From JACMQW01 sp964536965 (lineage in GTDB: Bacteria; Bdellovibrionota; UBA1018): a DNA stretch of 64,000 bases. A model generated the notes under the pieces. It saw only the letters and a list, made by a program, of their open reading frames with translations, did no database searches and was not told the origin of the DNA. Position 1 is the stretch's first letter; each line of letters starts with the position of its first letter. A program made the position numbers and the translations under genes. Below are positions 51,947 to 61,060 of this stretch, piece after piece. The stretch is from NCBI GenBank assembly GCA_964536965.1, contig CAZIAL010000014.1, positions 10,603-74,602 of the forward strand, written 5' to 3'.

Positions 51947-52872
51947 AAAAGACGGCGGGCATCCTTTCGATGACCGGATTCGGCTCCGCCGAAGGCACCA
52001 TCGCGGGGCAAAAGTTCCGCGCGGAAGCGAAGTCGGTGAATCACCGGTTTCTCGACCTGAAACTTCGCCTCCCTCGGGAATTCCAGGCGGCGGAAAGCGC
52101 CGTGAAAGCCCTCGTACAGTCCCGTTTCTCCCGCGGGGCGATCGAACTGAAGGTCGAGCGGATCGCGGAGACGGCGGACGCGGGCGCGAGTCGCGTGGAC
52201 CTCGCTCTCGATACGGAGCTCGCGAAGCGCTACCTCGAGAAAATCCGAGAGCTCGGCTCGAAACTAGGGGTGGCAGGCGATATTTCGCTGCGCGACCTCG
52301 CCGCGTTTCCGGACGTCCTGACTCGCTCGTCGGGCGAAATTTCGGCCGAGCAGACCTGGAAAGAACTCGAACCATTGGTGGTCCGCGCGCTCGACTCGCT
52401 TCTCGAGATGCGGAAACACGAGGGCGCGACCCTCGGAAAGATTCTGTCGGAGGCGGCGTCGGAGCTTGAAACGACGATCGCTTCCCTACGCGAAAAAAGA
52501 AAGGCCGTCGCCGGGAAGTATCCAGAACGCATCCGTGAAAAGATCCGCGCGATCTTCGAAAGTTATCCCCTCCCCGAGGGCAACATCCAGGCGGTGCTCG
52601 AATCCCGGATTAGCCAAGAGCTCGCGCTGATCGCCGATCGCACCGACATCGAAGAAGAGCTCGTGCGATTCCACGGCCATATCGGACATCTGCGGAAAAT
52701 CCTGGCCGAGGGCGGGCAGGCCGGACGGAAACTCGATTTCGTCATCCAGGAACTCGGCCGCGAGATCAACACCCTCGGCAACAAGGCCCAAGACTACGTG
52801 ATGAGCGAAGAGGTCGTCGCCTCGAAGGTCCGACTCGAACAGCTCCGTGAGCAGGTGATGAACCTCGAATGA
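51943..52872 (+). CDS. yicC: YicC-family endoribonuclease
   Basis: 309 residues, start GTG 51943. LSMTGFGSAEG at the N-terminus and the C-terminal EGGQAGRKLDFVIQELGREINTLGNKAQD are family hallmarks. YicC proteins cleave or direct degradation of RNAs (e.g. RyhB in E. coli). Directly upstream of gmk, the common yicC-gmk order. Confidence 0.92.
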   Translation: MKKTAGILSMTGFGSAEGTIAGQKFRAEAKSVNHRFLDLKLRLPREFQAAESAVKALVQSRFSRGAIELKVERIAETADAGASRVDLALDTELAKRYLEKIRELGSKLGVAGDISLRDLAAFPDVLTRSSGEISAEQTWKELEPLVVRALDSLLEMRKHEGATLGKILSEAASELETTIASLREKRKAVAGKYPERIREKIRAIFESYPLPEGNIQAVLESRISQELALIADRTDIEEELVRFHGHIGHLRKILAEGGQAGRKLDFVIQELGREINTLGNKAQDYVMSEEVVASKVRLEQLREQVMNLE

Positions 52873-53468
52873 GCGGGCATAGCGGGCACTCGGCAAATCC
52901 GAAACTGATCGTGATCTCCGCGCCCTCGGGCACGGGAAAGACGACGCTCTGCGCGCGTCTCCTCCGCGAGGTCCCCGAACTGATGCTCTCCATTTCGACG
53001 ACCACGCGGGCACCTCGGGGCCAGGAGAAACACGGCGAAGCCTACTTCTTCACGACGCCGGAGGAGTTTCGCCGACTGATCGACGCGGGTCGCTTCGCCG
53101 AGTGGGCCGACGTCCATGGGAACTTCTACGGAACGACGAAGGACTTCGTTGAAAAGGCCTTCGCCGGCGGGAAATCCCTTCTCCTCGACATCGACGTCCA
53201 GGGCGCCGAACAACTTCGCCGAAGCTACCCCGCGGAAACCGTCCGCATTTTCCTCAAGCCGCCCTCGATGGAAGAACTCGAGCGCCGGCTCCGGGCCCGC
53301 GGCACGGACTCCGAGGAAAGCATCGCGAAGCGCATGCGGGGCGCGGCGAAGGAAATCGCCGAAATGGACCGCTTCGATCATGTGATCGTGAATGACGACC
53401 TGGACCGGGCGGGATTCGAACTCGTCGCCGTGGTCCTCGCCGCCGTTCGGGGAAAAACCTACGCATGA
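52869..53468 (+). CDS. gmk: guanylate kinase
   Basis: Phosphorylates GMP to GDP. 199 residues. P-loop SAPSGTGKTTL near the N-terminus, STTTRAPRGQEKHGEAYFF in the GMP-binding domain, and LLDIDVQGAEQLR. Overlaps yicC by four bases. Its product level links to the ppGpp synthetase gene just downstream. Confidence 0.94.
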   Translation: MSGHSGHSANPKLIVISAPSGTGKTTLCARLLREVPELMLSISTTTRAPRGQEKHGEAYFFTTPEEFRRLIDAGRFAEWADVHGNFYGTTKDFVEKAFAGGKSLLLDIDVQGAEQLRRSYPAETVRIFLKPPSMEELERRLRARGTDSEESIAKRMRGAAKEIAEMDRFDHVIVNDDLDRAGFELVAVVLAAVRGKTYA

Positions 53469-53484
53469 GCGGAGCGAAACTGCC

Positions 53485-55677
53485 ATGAGCGCCGAGTCCC
53501 TGGAAGTCCTCGAGAAGCTGAAGACGACCGTCCGGAGCTATTTCCCCGACGCCCCTCTCGACAAGATCGAAAAGGCCTACGCCTTCGCCGATAAGGCACA
53601 CGAAAAGCAGAAGCGCTCCAGCGGCGATCCCTACATCATCCACCCGACCGAGGTGGCGCTCTCGCTCGCGGAGATGAACCTCGACCTCGCGACGATCATG
53701 ACGGGCCTTCTCCACGACACCGTGGAAGACACGGGCACGACGCTGGAGACGATCGAGGAGCATTTCGGCAAGGACGTCGCGGAGCTCGTCGACGGGGTGA
53801 CGAAACTTTCCAAAATCACCTTCCGGACGACCGAAGAGAAGCAGGCGGAAAACTTCCGCAAAATGATCATCGCCAAGGCCAAGGATATCCGGGTCATTCT
53901 CGTGAAACTCGCGGACCGGCTGAACAATATGCGGACGCTGAAGCATCTCGCCGCCGAGAAGCAACAACGCATCGCCCAGGAAACGATCGATATCTACGCT
54001 CCGATCGCGAATCGACTCGGGATCGGGTGGATGAAGATCGAGCTCGAAGACCTCTGTCTTCGTTATCTCCATCCGGACGTCTACGCGAAGCTTTCGGAAC
54101 TCGTGCACAAGAAAAAAGCGGTTCGGGACAAGTTCATCGAATCGTTCACGGATTCGCTCCGTCAAGACCTCGAAGAATACGAGATCAAGGCCCAGATCTC
54201 CGGTCGCGCGAAGCACTTTTATTCCATCTACAAGAAAATGGATCGGCGGAAGGTCGACTTCGACCAAATCCATGATCTGATCGCCTTCCGGATCGTCGTC
54301 GAGAACATCACCGAATGTTACAAGGCCCTCGGCGTGATCCACGCTTCCTTCAAACCGATTCCGGGACGCTTCAAGGATTACATCGCCATGCCGAAGGCGA
54401 ACTCCTACCAGTCTCTCCACACGACCGTCATCGGAAACGACGGCGACCGGATCGAGATCCAGATCCGCACCCAGGAGATGAATTCGGTCGCCGACTCCGG
54501 GATCGCCGCGCACTGGAAGTATAAGGAAGGCCGCTTCGGCACCAACGCCAAGGACAACGTCGAGTGGGTGAATCGGCTCCTCGAATGGAACAAGGACTTG
54601 TCGGATCCAGCCGAATTCCTCGAGACCGTGAAGATCGATCTCTTCGCCGAGGACGTTTTCGTATTCACACCGCAGGGCGAAGTGAAGGAACTTCCCTACG
54701 GCGCCACGCCGCTCGATTTCGCATACGCCGTGCACACGAACGTCGGAAATATGTGCGCGGGCGCGAAGGTGAACGGGAAAATCGTTCCCCTGAAGTACCG
54801 ACTGAAGTCCGGCGATACGATCGAGATCATCACGACCGCCGGCGGCCAACCCTCGAAAGACTGGCTGAAGATCGTCAAAACTTCCCGCGCGAAGGCGAAG
54901 ATCCGCGCCGTGATCAAGCAACAGGAGCGTGATCGCGCGCTCTCCATCGGAAAAGAACTCTTCGAAAAGACCCTGAAACCTTACGGCCTCTCGCAGTCGA
55001 AGATCGAAAAGAGCGGCGATTTCGAACGACTCTGGAAAGAGCATCTTTCCCTCCGCTCGCCCGACGAGCTCTTCATCCAGCTCGGGTACGGCCGTATTTT
55101 CCCCGAGAAAGTCATCGAAATTCTCGTTCCGCAAGACGCGCTCGAGAAGAAGATGGAGGCCGCCAAGGGCGCCGACGAGTCGTTCCTGAAAAAGGTCCTT
55201 TCCGCCGCCAAGCGGAAGACCGAATCCAAGAACGCGATCCTCGTCGCCGACCAGGACGACGTGCTCATCCGCTTCGGGAAATGCTGTTCGCCGCTGCCGG
55301 GCGACTCGATCGTGGGCTTTATCACCCGCGGGCGCGGAGTGACGATCCATACGTCGACCTGCACGAAAGCGCTCGATAACGACCAAGGTCGCCGCGTCGA
55401 CGTCCAATGGAACCGCGGCACGGTCGCCGGCGGACTCCGCCGGCAGGTTCGCATCCGCATTCTCTGTCTGGACCAGGCGGGTCTGCTCGCGGTGATGTCC
55501 CAGACCATTTCGGCGTGCAGCGTGAATATTTCGAGCGCGAATATCCGAACGACGAAGGACAAGAAGGCGATCGCCGTCTTCGATGTCGAGGTCCAGGACA
55601 TCCAGCAGCTGATGAAGGTGACGAAGGCCCTCGAAGGAAAAAAAGGCGTCATCAGCGTCGAACGAGTGAAGAGTTAG
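53485..55677 (+). CDS. spoT: bifunctional (p)ppGpp synthetase/hydrolase
   Basis: 730 residues from ATG 53485. HD hydrolase domain (HPTEVALSLAEM, LLHDTVEDT) at about 45-150; synthetase domain at ~245-355 with GRFKDYIAMPKANSYQSLHTTV, where R295-F-K-D298 is the RxKD form of bifunctional Rel/SpoT enzymes rather than the ExDD of RelA; TGS at ~395-455 (VFVFTPQGEVKELPYGATPLDFAYAVH); zinc-finger/CC region (FGKCCSPLPGD); C-terminal ACT (VRIRILCLDQAGLLAVMSQTIS). Probably the genome's main stringent-response enzyme. Confidence 0.94.
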   Translation: MSAESLEVLEKLKTTVRSYFPDAPLDKIEKAYAFADKAHEKQKRSSGDPYIIHPTEVALSLAEMNLDLATIMTGLLHDTVEDTGTTLETIEEHFGKDVAELVDGVTKLSKITFRTTEEKQAENFRKMIIAKAKDIRVILVKLADRLNNMRTLKHLAAEKQQRIAQETIDIYAPIANRLGIGWMKIELEDLCLRYLHPDVYAKLSELVHKKKAVRDKFIESFTDSLRQDLEEYEIKAQISGRAKHFYSIYKKMDRRKVDFDQIHDLIAFRIVVENITECYKALGVIHASFKPIPGRFKDYIAMPKANSYQSLHTTVIGNDGDRIEIQIRTQEMNSVADSGIAAHWKYKEGRFGTNAKDNVEWVNRLLEWNKDLSDPAEFLETVKIDLFAEDVFVFTPQGEVKELPYGATPLDFAYAVHTNVGNMCAGAKVNGKIVPLKYRLKSGDTIEIITTAGGQPSKDWLKIVKTSRAKAKIRAVIKQQERDRALSIGKELFEKTLKPYGLSQSKIEKSGDFERLWKEHLSLRSPDELFIQLGYGRIFPEKVIEILVPQDALEKKMEAAKGADESFLKKVLSAAKRKTESKNAILVADQDDVLIRFGKCCSPLPGDSIVGFITRGRGVTIHTSTCTKALDNDQGRRVDVQWNRGTVAGGLRRQVRIRILCLDQAGLLAVMSQTISACSVNISSANIRTTKDKKAIAVFDVEVQDIQQLMKVTKALEGKKGVISVERVKS

Positions 55678-55733
55678 CCGAACGCGGACGAGCGCTTCGC
55701 GCTCGTCCCAAGCCAGCCTGAGGAATCCGCCCC

Positions 55734-56183
55734 ATGATCACCCCCCCGCATCCGACTTCTCCGAACCAGGACTTTAAGGTGACGCCGGAAATCCTCGCGG
55801 ACCGCGCGAAGGTTTCCACTTTCTCCGCGATCGTAAACGCGAAATGCCCGGTCTGCCATACCGGCAAGATTTCGTCCGGCTACTTCGGGATGGAAAAGGC
55901 ATGTCCCCACTGCGGATACGACCTTCGCCAGGAGGAAGGCTACTTTCTCGGCGCCATGATGATCGGGTTCTTCGCGACGGCGGCGCTGACGATCCCCCCC
56001 GTGCTCTTCCTAAAGTTCGCGGGCTTCGAGGATTCGATCATCATCGCTTACCCGTTCCTCCAGTACCTCGTGCTCGGTCCCCTTCTCACTTACTACGCGA
56101 AGATCGCCTGGGTCCATGTGGGTTACCACGCCGGCGAACGGATGAAACGAAACGCCCGGGACCGCTCGCGGCCGCGCTCGTAG
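55734..56183 (+). CDS. DUF983 zinc-ribbon membrane protein
   Basis: 149 residues. CPVC...CPHC (NAKCPVCHTGKISSGYF, KACPHCGYDL) zinc ribbon followed by two membrane spans (YFLGAMMIGFFATAALTIPPVLF and FLQYLVLGPLLTYYAKIAWVHVGY). DUF983 members are uncharacterised, often near oxidase-assembly genes in alphaproteobacteria; here the context is spoT. Confidence 0.88.
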   Translation: MITPPHPTSPNQDFKVTPEILADRAKVSTFSAIVNAKCPVCHTGKISSGYFGMEKACPHCGYDLRQEEGYFLGAMMIGFFATAALTIPPVLFLKFAGFEDSIIIAYPFLQYLVLGPLLTYYAKIAWVHVGYHAGERMKRNARDRSRPRS

Positions 56184-56241
56184 TCGGCCCTCCGCCCTCA
56201 GGAACACTGCCTTGCCTCCCTCCCGGACTTTTGCCATTTCA

Positions 56242-56383
56242 CCTGAGCAATTGTGCGTTTTGGTCTCTCGTCGTGCCTATTCACGGCCCGAGGTCGCGAT
56301 TCCTATTTCGTTCGATAAACTCGTGCGCTCCTTCGGCGCTGGACCTTTCGACCGCAAGAGACCAAAACGCACAATTGCTCAGG
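56242..56383. repeat. 142-bp MITE-like inverted repeat
   Basis: Perfect 27-bp terminal inverted repeats (56242-56268 and 56357-56383; outer part cctgagcaattgtgcg) enclose an 88-base unpaired core with no gene. No obvious target duplication. It lies between two converging genes. Could be a non-autonomous transposon or a bidirectional transcript-end structure. Confidence 0.85.
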
Positions 56384-56477
56384 CGCATATAGGGTGGAAG
56401 GCATGGACCCCGGTCCTGGAGTCGGAGCCAATGTCGGGGCGGCCTCGTCCTCGAGGAGGGCAGAAGAAAATCCGGAC

Positions 56478-57023
56478 TCAGCCTTCCTGGGAGACGAGTA
56501 CGACGCTCGGTGGACGTTCGAACCGCTTCAGATACGCTTCCACCGCAGAGAGTCGCGTCCGCTGGGACTCCCGAAGCGACTTCCGGCGCGCGTCGAGAGC
56601 TTCGTTCTCGAGCTTTTCTTCGTTCTTAAGAAGCGCGTAGAACGCTTTCCGACGCTCGTTGAACTCCTGGACGTATTTCCGCCGCTCGGGGCCTTTCTGA
56701 TTCTCTTCGAAAAATTTTCGCCGGGCGGCCTTTTCGGCCTGATCCCATTCGCGTTTCCGCAGTTTACGATCGGCGGCGCCCGCCTTCCGGATTTTCCGTT
56801 GCTCCCGCCGAAGGGCATCGCCCTCACGATCCAGTTGCTCCACGAACTCACGGCGAATACGACGCACGTCTCGTTTCGTAATTTTTTCGGGAATGCCAGA
56901 TTCGGCAGGGCTCGGCAGCAGGCTCGACTGCGCGGCCGGATCCGACGGATCGGCGGAAACATTCAGTACGGCGAAAGCCAGGGCGGCGATCACGAGGCGG
57001 GAGAATCCGAAGGACCGAAGCAT
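56478..57023 (-). CDS. exported coiled-coil hypothetical protein
   Basis: 181 residues with a signal peptide (FSRLVIAALAFAVLNVSA) and then a very basic/acidic helical chain (KRDVRRIRREFVEQLDREGD, RKFFEENQKGPERRKYVQEF) likely forming a long coiled coil in the periplasm. No Cys in the mature part, and no recognised domain. About 84 bases downstream of the subtilisin gene, behind its terminator. Confidence 0.7.
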   Translation of the reverse strand: MLRSFGFSRLVIAALAFAVLNVSADPSDPAAQSSLLPSPAESGIPEKITKRDVRRIRREFVEQLDREGDALRREQRKIRKAGAADRKLRKREWDQAEKAARRKFFEENQKGPERRKYVQEFNERRKAFYALLKNEEKLENEALDARRKSLRESQRTRLSAVEAYLKRFERPPSVVLVSQEG

Positions 57024-57037
57024 CCCGAGAGTATCGC

Positions 57038-57086
57038 TAAAAACAGACGGCCCGGGAAGGGGGATTCCCCCTCGCCCGGGCCGTCT
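57038..57086 (-). terminator. terminator of the subtilisin gene
   Basis: A 12-bp perfect stem agacggcccggg/cccgggccgtct (57045-57086) with an inner ggggg/ccccc stem, followed on the minus strand by gtttttag. Strong rho-independent terminator. Confidence 0.92.
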
Positions 57087-57106
57087 TGATCAAATTAAAA
57101 CCGATC

Positions 57107-58957
57107 CTAAGGGTTGCGTGCGGCGTCGCGCCGCATTTCGCGACGGGCTTGACGCTCAGCCCGCCGACGCTGACGCGCCGAAGGCTCGATCACCTGGATC
57201 TTAGCGATTTTGAAGCCGTATCCATTCACGCTGGAGTCTGACTTGAACTTCAGCATCACTTTGTCGGCTTTTACATAGTCGGTCACATACTGACCGGCCT
57301 GGGTGCCCGAGATCGTCTCGATCACTTCACCCGTCATCGTTTCCAGCGAGAGCGCGTCATAGCGGGCTTCGGTTTCGATTTTCTCGAAAACAATCCGGAT
57401 ATGCGTGGCTCCCGGAGCGGAGATTTCCCAGCTCTGCTCCACACCGTCGGCGTATGGATGCGTCGATTCGAGGGCGTAGTCGACATTCTTCCAGGCGCTC
57501 TCCGCCGGATCATCGTTCGGGGCGACGATGTTCTGGAGGGCGTTGAATGCGTTCACGCGTCCGCGGGAAAGGGACTTCTTTTTCAATCCCTGGACCGGGG
57601 ACGAGGTATTGATCAGGCGGGTTTTCACTTCCGCGGCCGACCAATTCGGATTCGCCGCCCAGATCAGGGCCGCGATCCCGGAGACGTGAGGAGTCGCCAT
57701 CGACGTCCCGCTGTAGGTGGCGTATCCACCGCGAACGGTCGAGAGGATGTTCTTCCCTGGAGCCGAGACGTGAACGGTGCGCTTGCCCCAGTTCGAGAAC
57801 GAGGCGATGACGTCCTTGTTATCGGTCGCCGCGACGGAGATCACGTTCGAGACGGCGTAGTTGGCCGGATAGGTCGGCGAACCGTCGTTGTCGGATCCGT
57901 CGTTTCCGGCGGCCGCGATGAAGAGCGCGCCGGCGTCGGCCGATTCCTGGATCGCGTCGCGAAGCGCTTCGGAGAAGCCTCCGCCGCCCCAGGAGTTCGA
58001 CATGACCTTCGCGCCCATCTTGGTGGCGTACTTCACGGCGTTGATCGCGCCTTCGAGCGATCCGCTGCCGGAAGCGGAGAGGAATTTCACCGGAAGCATC
58101 GAGACTTCCCAGTTCACGCCCGCGATTCCGTTTCCGTCGTTCCCGACCGCGCCGATCGTCCCGGCGCAGTGAGTGCCGTGATTATGGTCGTCCATTCCGT
58201 TTCCGGTGCCGGAACCTTGGACGAAACTCGCGCCGTGGACGTCGTCCACGATTCCGTTGTTATCGTCGTCGACGCCGTTGCCGGCGACTTCGTTCGGGTT
58301 CGTATAGATGTTGGCCGCGAGATCCGGATGGGTATAGTCGATTCCGGTGTCGATGATGGCGACGACCATCCGGCGATCGCCGACGTAACCCTGACCCCAG
58401 ACCGGCGTCACGTTGATGTCGGCGCCGGCGGTTCCTTCTTGGCCGGCTTCCGGCTTATCCAGCTGTCCGGTGTTCTTCATGTCCCACTGCTTGGACCAGT
58501 CGGCGTCGTTCGGCTCGCGCGGAACGCTCCGGCGGCGGCGGCCCATCTGGGTGGTGTAAACATAGTTGGGTTCCGCGTATTTTACGGCGGATCCGAGGGA
58601 CTCTTTCAGCTGGGCAATCGCCTGCTTGGTTTGCTTCGCGTCGGCGAGCACGATCTTCTGGATGGAATCGTCCATCTGGAGACCGGTCACGGACTGGATC
58701 GCGTTCGGTCCGAGTGCTTGGAAAAGCGCCGCGCGGAACTGGGCGCGTGCTTCCGCTTGCGATACGACATCGAGCGCGCCGACCCCGGCGGACTGTCCGG
58801 CGGTTTCGCGCATCTTCACGATGATCTCACCCGGCATGGCTTTGGGAGCCTTAATGCGAGCGTCGGAAACTTGGGAATTGGCGAAGACGGCGGCGGCGAC
58901 GCCGGCGACTCCTACGGATAATTGAAATACTGAATTCGACAACCACGACTTTTTCAT
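57107..58957 (-). CDS. exported subtilisin-family protease
   Basis: 616 residues from ATG 58957, with AAGGAGG upstream. Signal peptide, then an inhibitor-type propeptide (GEIIVKMRETAGQSAGV... SVTGLQMDDSIQKIVLADAK). S8 triad: D203 (IDTGIDYTHPDL), H260 (HGTHCAGTIGA), S419 (GTSMATPHVSGIAALI). The C-terminus adds a beta-rich CUB/P-like domain (ALESTHPYADGVEQSWEIS) and ends in an Arg-rich tail (RQRRRAERQARREMRR). Leader at 58958-59260 holds a hairpin. A secreted maturation-requiring protease. Confidence 0.93.
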   Translation of the reverse strand: MKKSWLSNSVFQLSVGVAGVAAAVFANSQVSDARIKAPKAMPGEIIVKMRETAGQSAGVGALDVVSQAEARAQFRAALFQALGPNAIQSVTGLQMDDSIQKIVLADAKQTKQAIAQLKESLGSAVKYAEPNYVYTTQMGRRRRSVPREPNDADWSKQWDMKNTGQLDKPEAGQEGTAGADINVTPVWGQGYVGDRRMVVAIIDTGIDYTHPDLAANIYTNPNEVAGNGVDDDNNGIVDDVHGASFVQGSGTGNGMDDHNHGTHCAGTIGAVGNDGNGIAGVNWEVSMLPVKFLSASGSGSLEGAINAVKYATKMGAKVMSNSWGGGGFSEALRDAIQESADAGALFIAAAGNDGSDNDGSPTYPANYAVSNVISVAATDNKDVIASFSNWGKRTVHVSAPGKNILSTVRGGYATYSGTSMATPHVSGIAALIWAANPNWSAAEVKTRLINTSSPVQGLKKKSLSRGRVNAFNALQNIVAPNDDPAESAWKNVDYALESTHPYADGVEQSWEISAPGATHIRIVFEKIETEARYDALSLETMTGEVIETISGTQAGQYVTDYVKADKVMLKFKSDSSVNGYGFKIAKIQVIEPSARQRRRAERQARREMRRDAARNP

Positions 58958-59260
58958 GAAAACACCCTCCTTGATCAGTTTGAATCCCTCTCCGACCAAA
59001 GGCCCCCCGACCTTCGACATCCGGTCAACCAACAGATGTCGATTGGAGATGGATCCTGAGACAGCGGCATTCCTCGCCGTGTCTCAATGTTCTAAGACTT
59101 CCTGTCTCAGCCGGTAAAGAATACCGCCCGGCAAAACTCTGTCAAAACTGGGCGTTTTTTGCCGATCCGCCCCAAACGATGAAACGTTTTAAATGGCCGG
59201 TGTTGGAAAATTGACGTCGCCGGAGAACCGCTCCGGACGTGGCGACCCAGGCGAGAGAGT
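58958..59260. promoter_or_regulatory. leader/promoter region of the subtilisin gene
   Basis: Includes a hairpin tgagaca-g-cggc/gccg-tgtctca (59057-59086) and nearby repeats of tgtctcag. No gene seen. It may hold the subtilisin promoter and, from the other side, the end of the recJ operon transcript. Confidence 0.4.
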
Positions 59261-61057
59261 TTAATCTAGCCGTTTTTCAGGCACGTCACGCCGATCTTTC
59301 ACGCGAAGAGTCGGAGTGGCCCGTCCGCGGAAGCGATTGATCTCGGGAGTGGCCGCCCAGAGATTCGTTCCGGTCGTCGCCGCGGTCAGTGTCTCTTCTC
59401 TTTCGGCGGCGTGAAACCAGATGGCTTCCATCAGATTCGGAACGCCGGGAACGGCCGATTTCGAGCCGGATTCGAGCGAAAGTTTCAGATGACGGCCCTT
59501 CATCACGGAGTGTCCGACGGTCTTCGCGCGCACGACGAAAACGGGTTCGGGATTTCCTGGACCGAAAGGTCCGAGCCGTTCGATCTCCTGGAGGGTTTTA
59601 AAACTCAGCTCCTCGATCGCGGCTTCCCCCTCGGTCAGAAGGGGGCGCTCACCGATGTGCGAGTCCACGAGCGAACCGATCGCGGCGTCGAACGCTTCGA
59701 CGAGTCCTTCGAACTGATCGAGCTCGACCGAGAGCCCGGCCGCGTATTTATGCCCGCCGAAAGACCGCAGCCGCGCCGAACAAATGCGAAGACCTTCGAG
59801 CACGTCTTTTCCGCCGTAGGAACGAACGGAACCTTTTCCGAAATCCTCGCGAAGCGCGAGCACCGCGGCGGGCTTGCGAAACGTTTCCGTGACTTTCGAG
59901 GCGACGATTCCGACGACCCCTTCGTGCCAGTTCGGGTCTCCGACGAGAATCGCGTGTTGGAATTTTCCCGCCGCGAGCCCCTCTTCCACTCGGGTACGAA
60001 CTTCGTCCCAGATCGCGTTCTGGAGGTCTTGCCGTTCCTGGTTCAGCCGCTCGAGTTCGAACGCGAGCTTAACCGCGCGCGCGCGATCTTCGGTGGTCAG
60101 AAGCTCGAGGGCGTGCGAAGCGGAGGCCATCCGCCCGGAGGCGTTAATGCGCGGACCGATCGCGAAGCCGAGGTGGGACGGCCCGATTTCCCGATGCGCG
60201 ATCCCCGCGCTTTCGAGGAGCGCGGCGACGCCCGGCTTCGTCGTCGCCTTCAGCACTTCGAGCCCTTGTTTCACGAGAATGTGATTGTCCCCGATCAGCG
60301 GAACCATGTCGGCGGCCGTCGCCATGACGACGAGGTCGAGATGCTTTTTCAGATTCGGTTCCTGGCCCGCGGGCCACCAGCCCCGCTTCCGGCCTTCGGC
60401 ACGCAGGGCGCGAATTAGGTAGAACGCGACACCACATCCGCAGAGCTCCTTCAGTCCGGATTCGCAGTCCGACCGCTGCGGGTTCACGACCGCGAATGCC
60501 GCGGGCATCCCGCGCCCGGAATCGATCTGGTGGTGATCGACGATGATCAGATCCACGCCGAGATCCCGGGCGCGGTCGGCGGCGTCGAAGCTCGTGATCC
60601 CGCAGTCTACCGTCACGAGGATCGGAAAGCTTTTTGCGTGGGTTTCCTCGACGGCCTTCACGTTCAGCCCGTAACCGTCCTTAAAACGATCGGGCTGCGT
60701 CGCCTCAAACCGAAAGCCCGCCTCGCGGAAGAACCACGAAAGCAAGGCAGCTCCGGTGGTTCCATCGACGTCGTAATCTCCGAAAATACGGACGGACTGA
60801 CCCGATTCGCGCGCGTCCACCAAGCGCGCGACCGCGCGGTCCATGTCTTTAATGGACATCGGATCGCGGAGTTTCTCGAGCTTCGGCGAAAGGAATTCCT
60901 TAATTTCGTCGGCGTTCGTCAGACCGCGCGAAATACAGAGACGAATCGTCAGGTCCGAAAGCCCGGTCGACTCGCGAAGTTCCACCGCGAGCCGCTTCCC
61001 CTCTTCGGAAAGAAAGCGTTCATCACGCGGCAGCCACTGACGTTCGCGGTGCTCCAC
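59261..61057 (-). CDS. recJ: single-stranded-DNA exonuclease RecJ
   Basis: 5'-3' ssDNA exonuclease in recombination and mismatch repair. 598 residues. DHH-family motifs: IFGDYDVDGTTGAALL, VTVDCGITS, IIVDHHQ, and in DHHA1 GRINASGRM..., GVVGIVASKV, LRSFGGHKYAAGLSVE. GTG 61057 overlaps the end of the secF region, indicating the secD-secF-recJ operon. Confidence 0.93.
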   Translation of the reverse strand: MEHRERQWLPRDERFLSEEGKRLAVELRESTGLSDLTIRLCISRGLTNADEIKEFLSPKLEKLRDPMSIKDMDRAVARLVDARESGQSVRIFGDYDVDGTTGAALLSWFFREAGFRFEATQPDRFKDGYGLNVKAVEETHAKSFPILVTVDCGITSFDAADRARDLGVDLIIVDHHQIDSGRGMPAAFAVVNPQRSDCESGLKELCGCGVAFYLIRALRAEGRKRGWWPAGQEPNLKKHLDLVVMATAADMVPLIGDNHILVKQGLEVLKATTKPGVAALLESAGIAHREIGPSHLGFAIGPRINASGRMASASHALELLTTEDRARAVKLAFELERLNQERQDLQNAIWDEVRTRVEEGLAAGKFQHAILVGDPNWHEGVVGIVASKVTETFRKPAAVLALREDFGKGSVRSYGGKDVLEGLRICSARLRSFGGHKYAAGLSVELDQFEGLVEAFDAAIGSLVDSHIGERPLLTEGEAAIEELSFKTLQEIERLGPFGPGNPEPVFVVRAKTVGHSVMKGRHLKLSLESGSKSAVPGVPNLMEAIWFHAAEREETLTAATTGTNLWAATPEINRFRGRATPTLRVKDRRDVPEKRLD

Positions 61058-61060
61058 CGA

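Noticed and set aside
53254..55407. 700-codon frame antisense to spoT
   Set aside because: GC-rich third positions keep the opposite strand open; the sense frame has all RSH domains.
57401..58921. 500-codon frame antisense to the subtilisin gene
   Set aside because: Same GC-driven shadow effect; composition is biased and no domain is visible.
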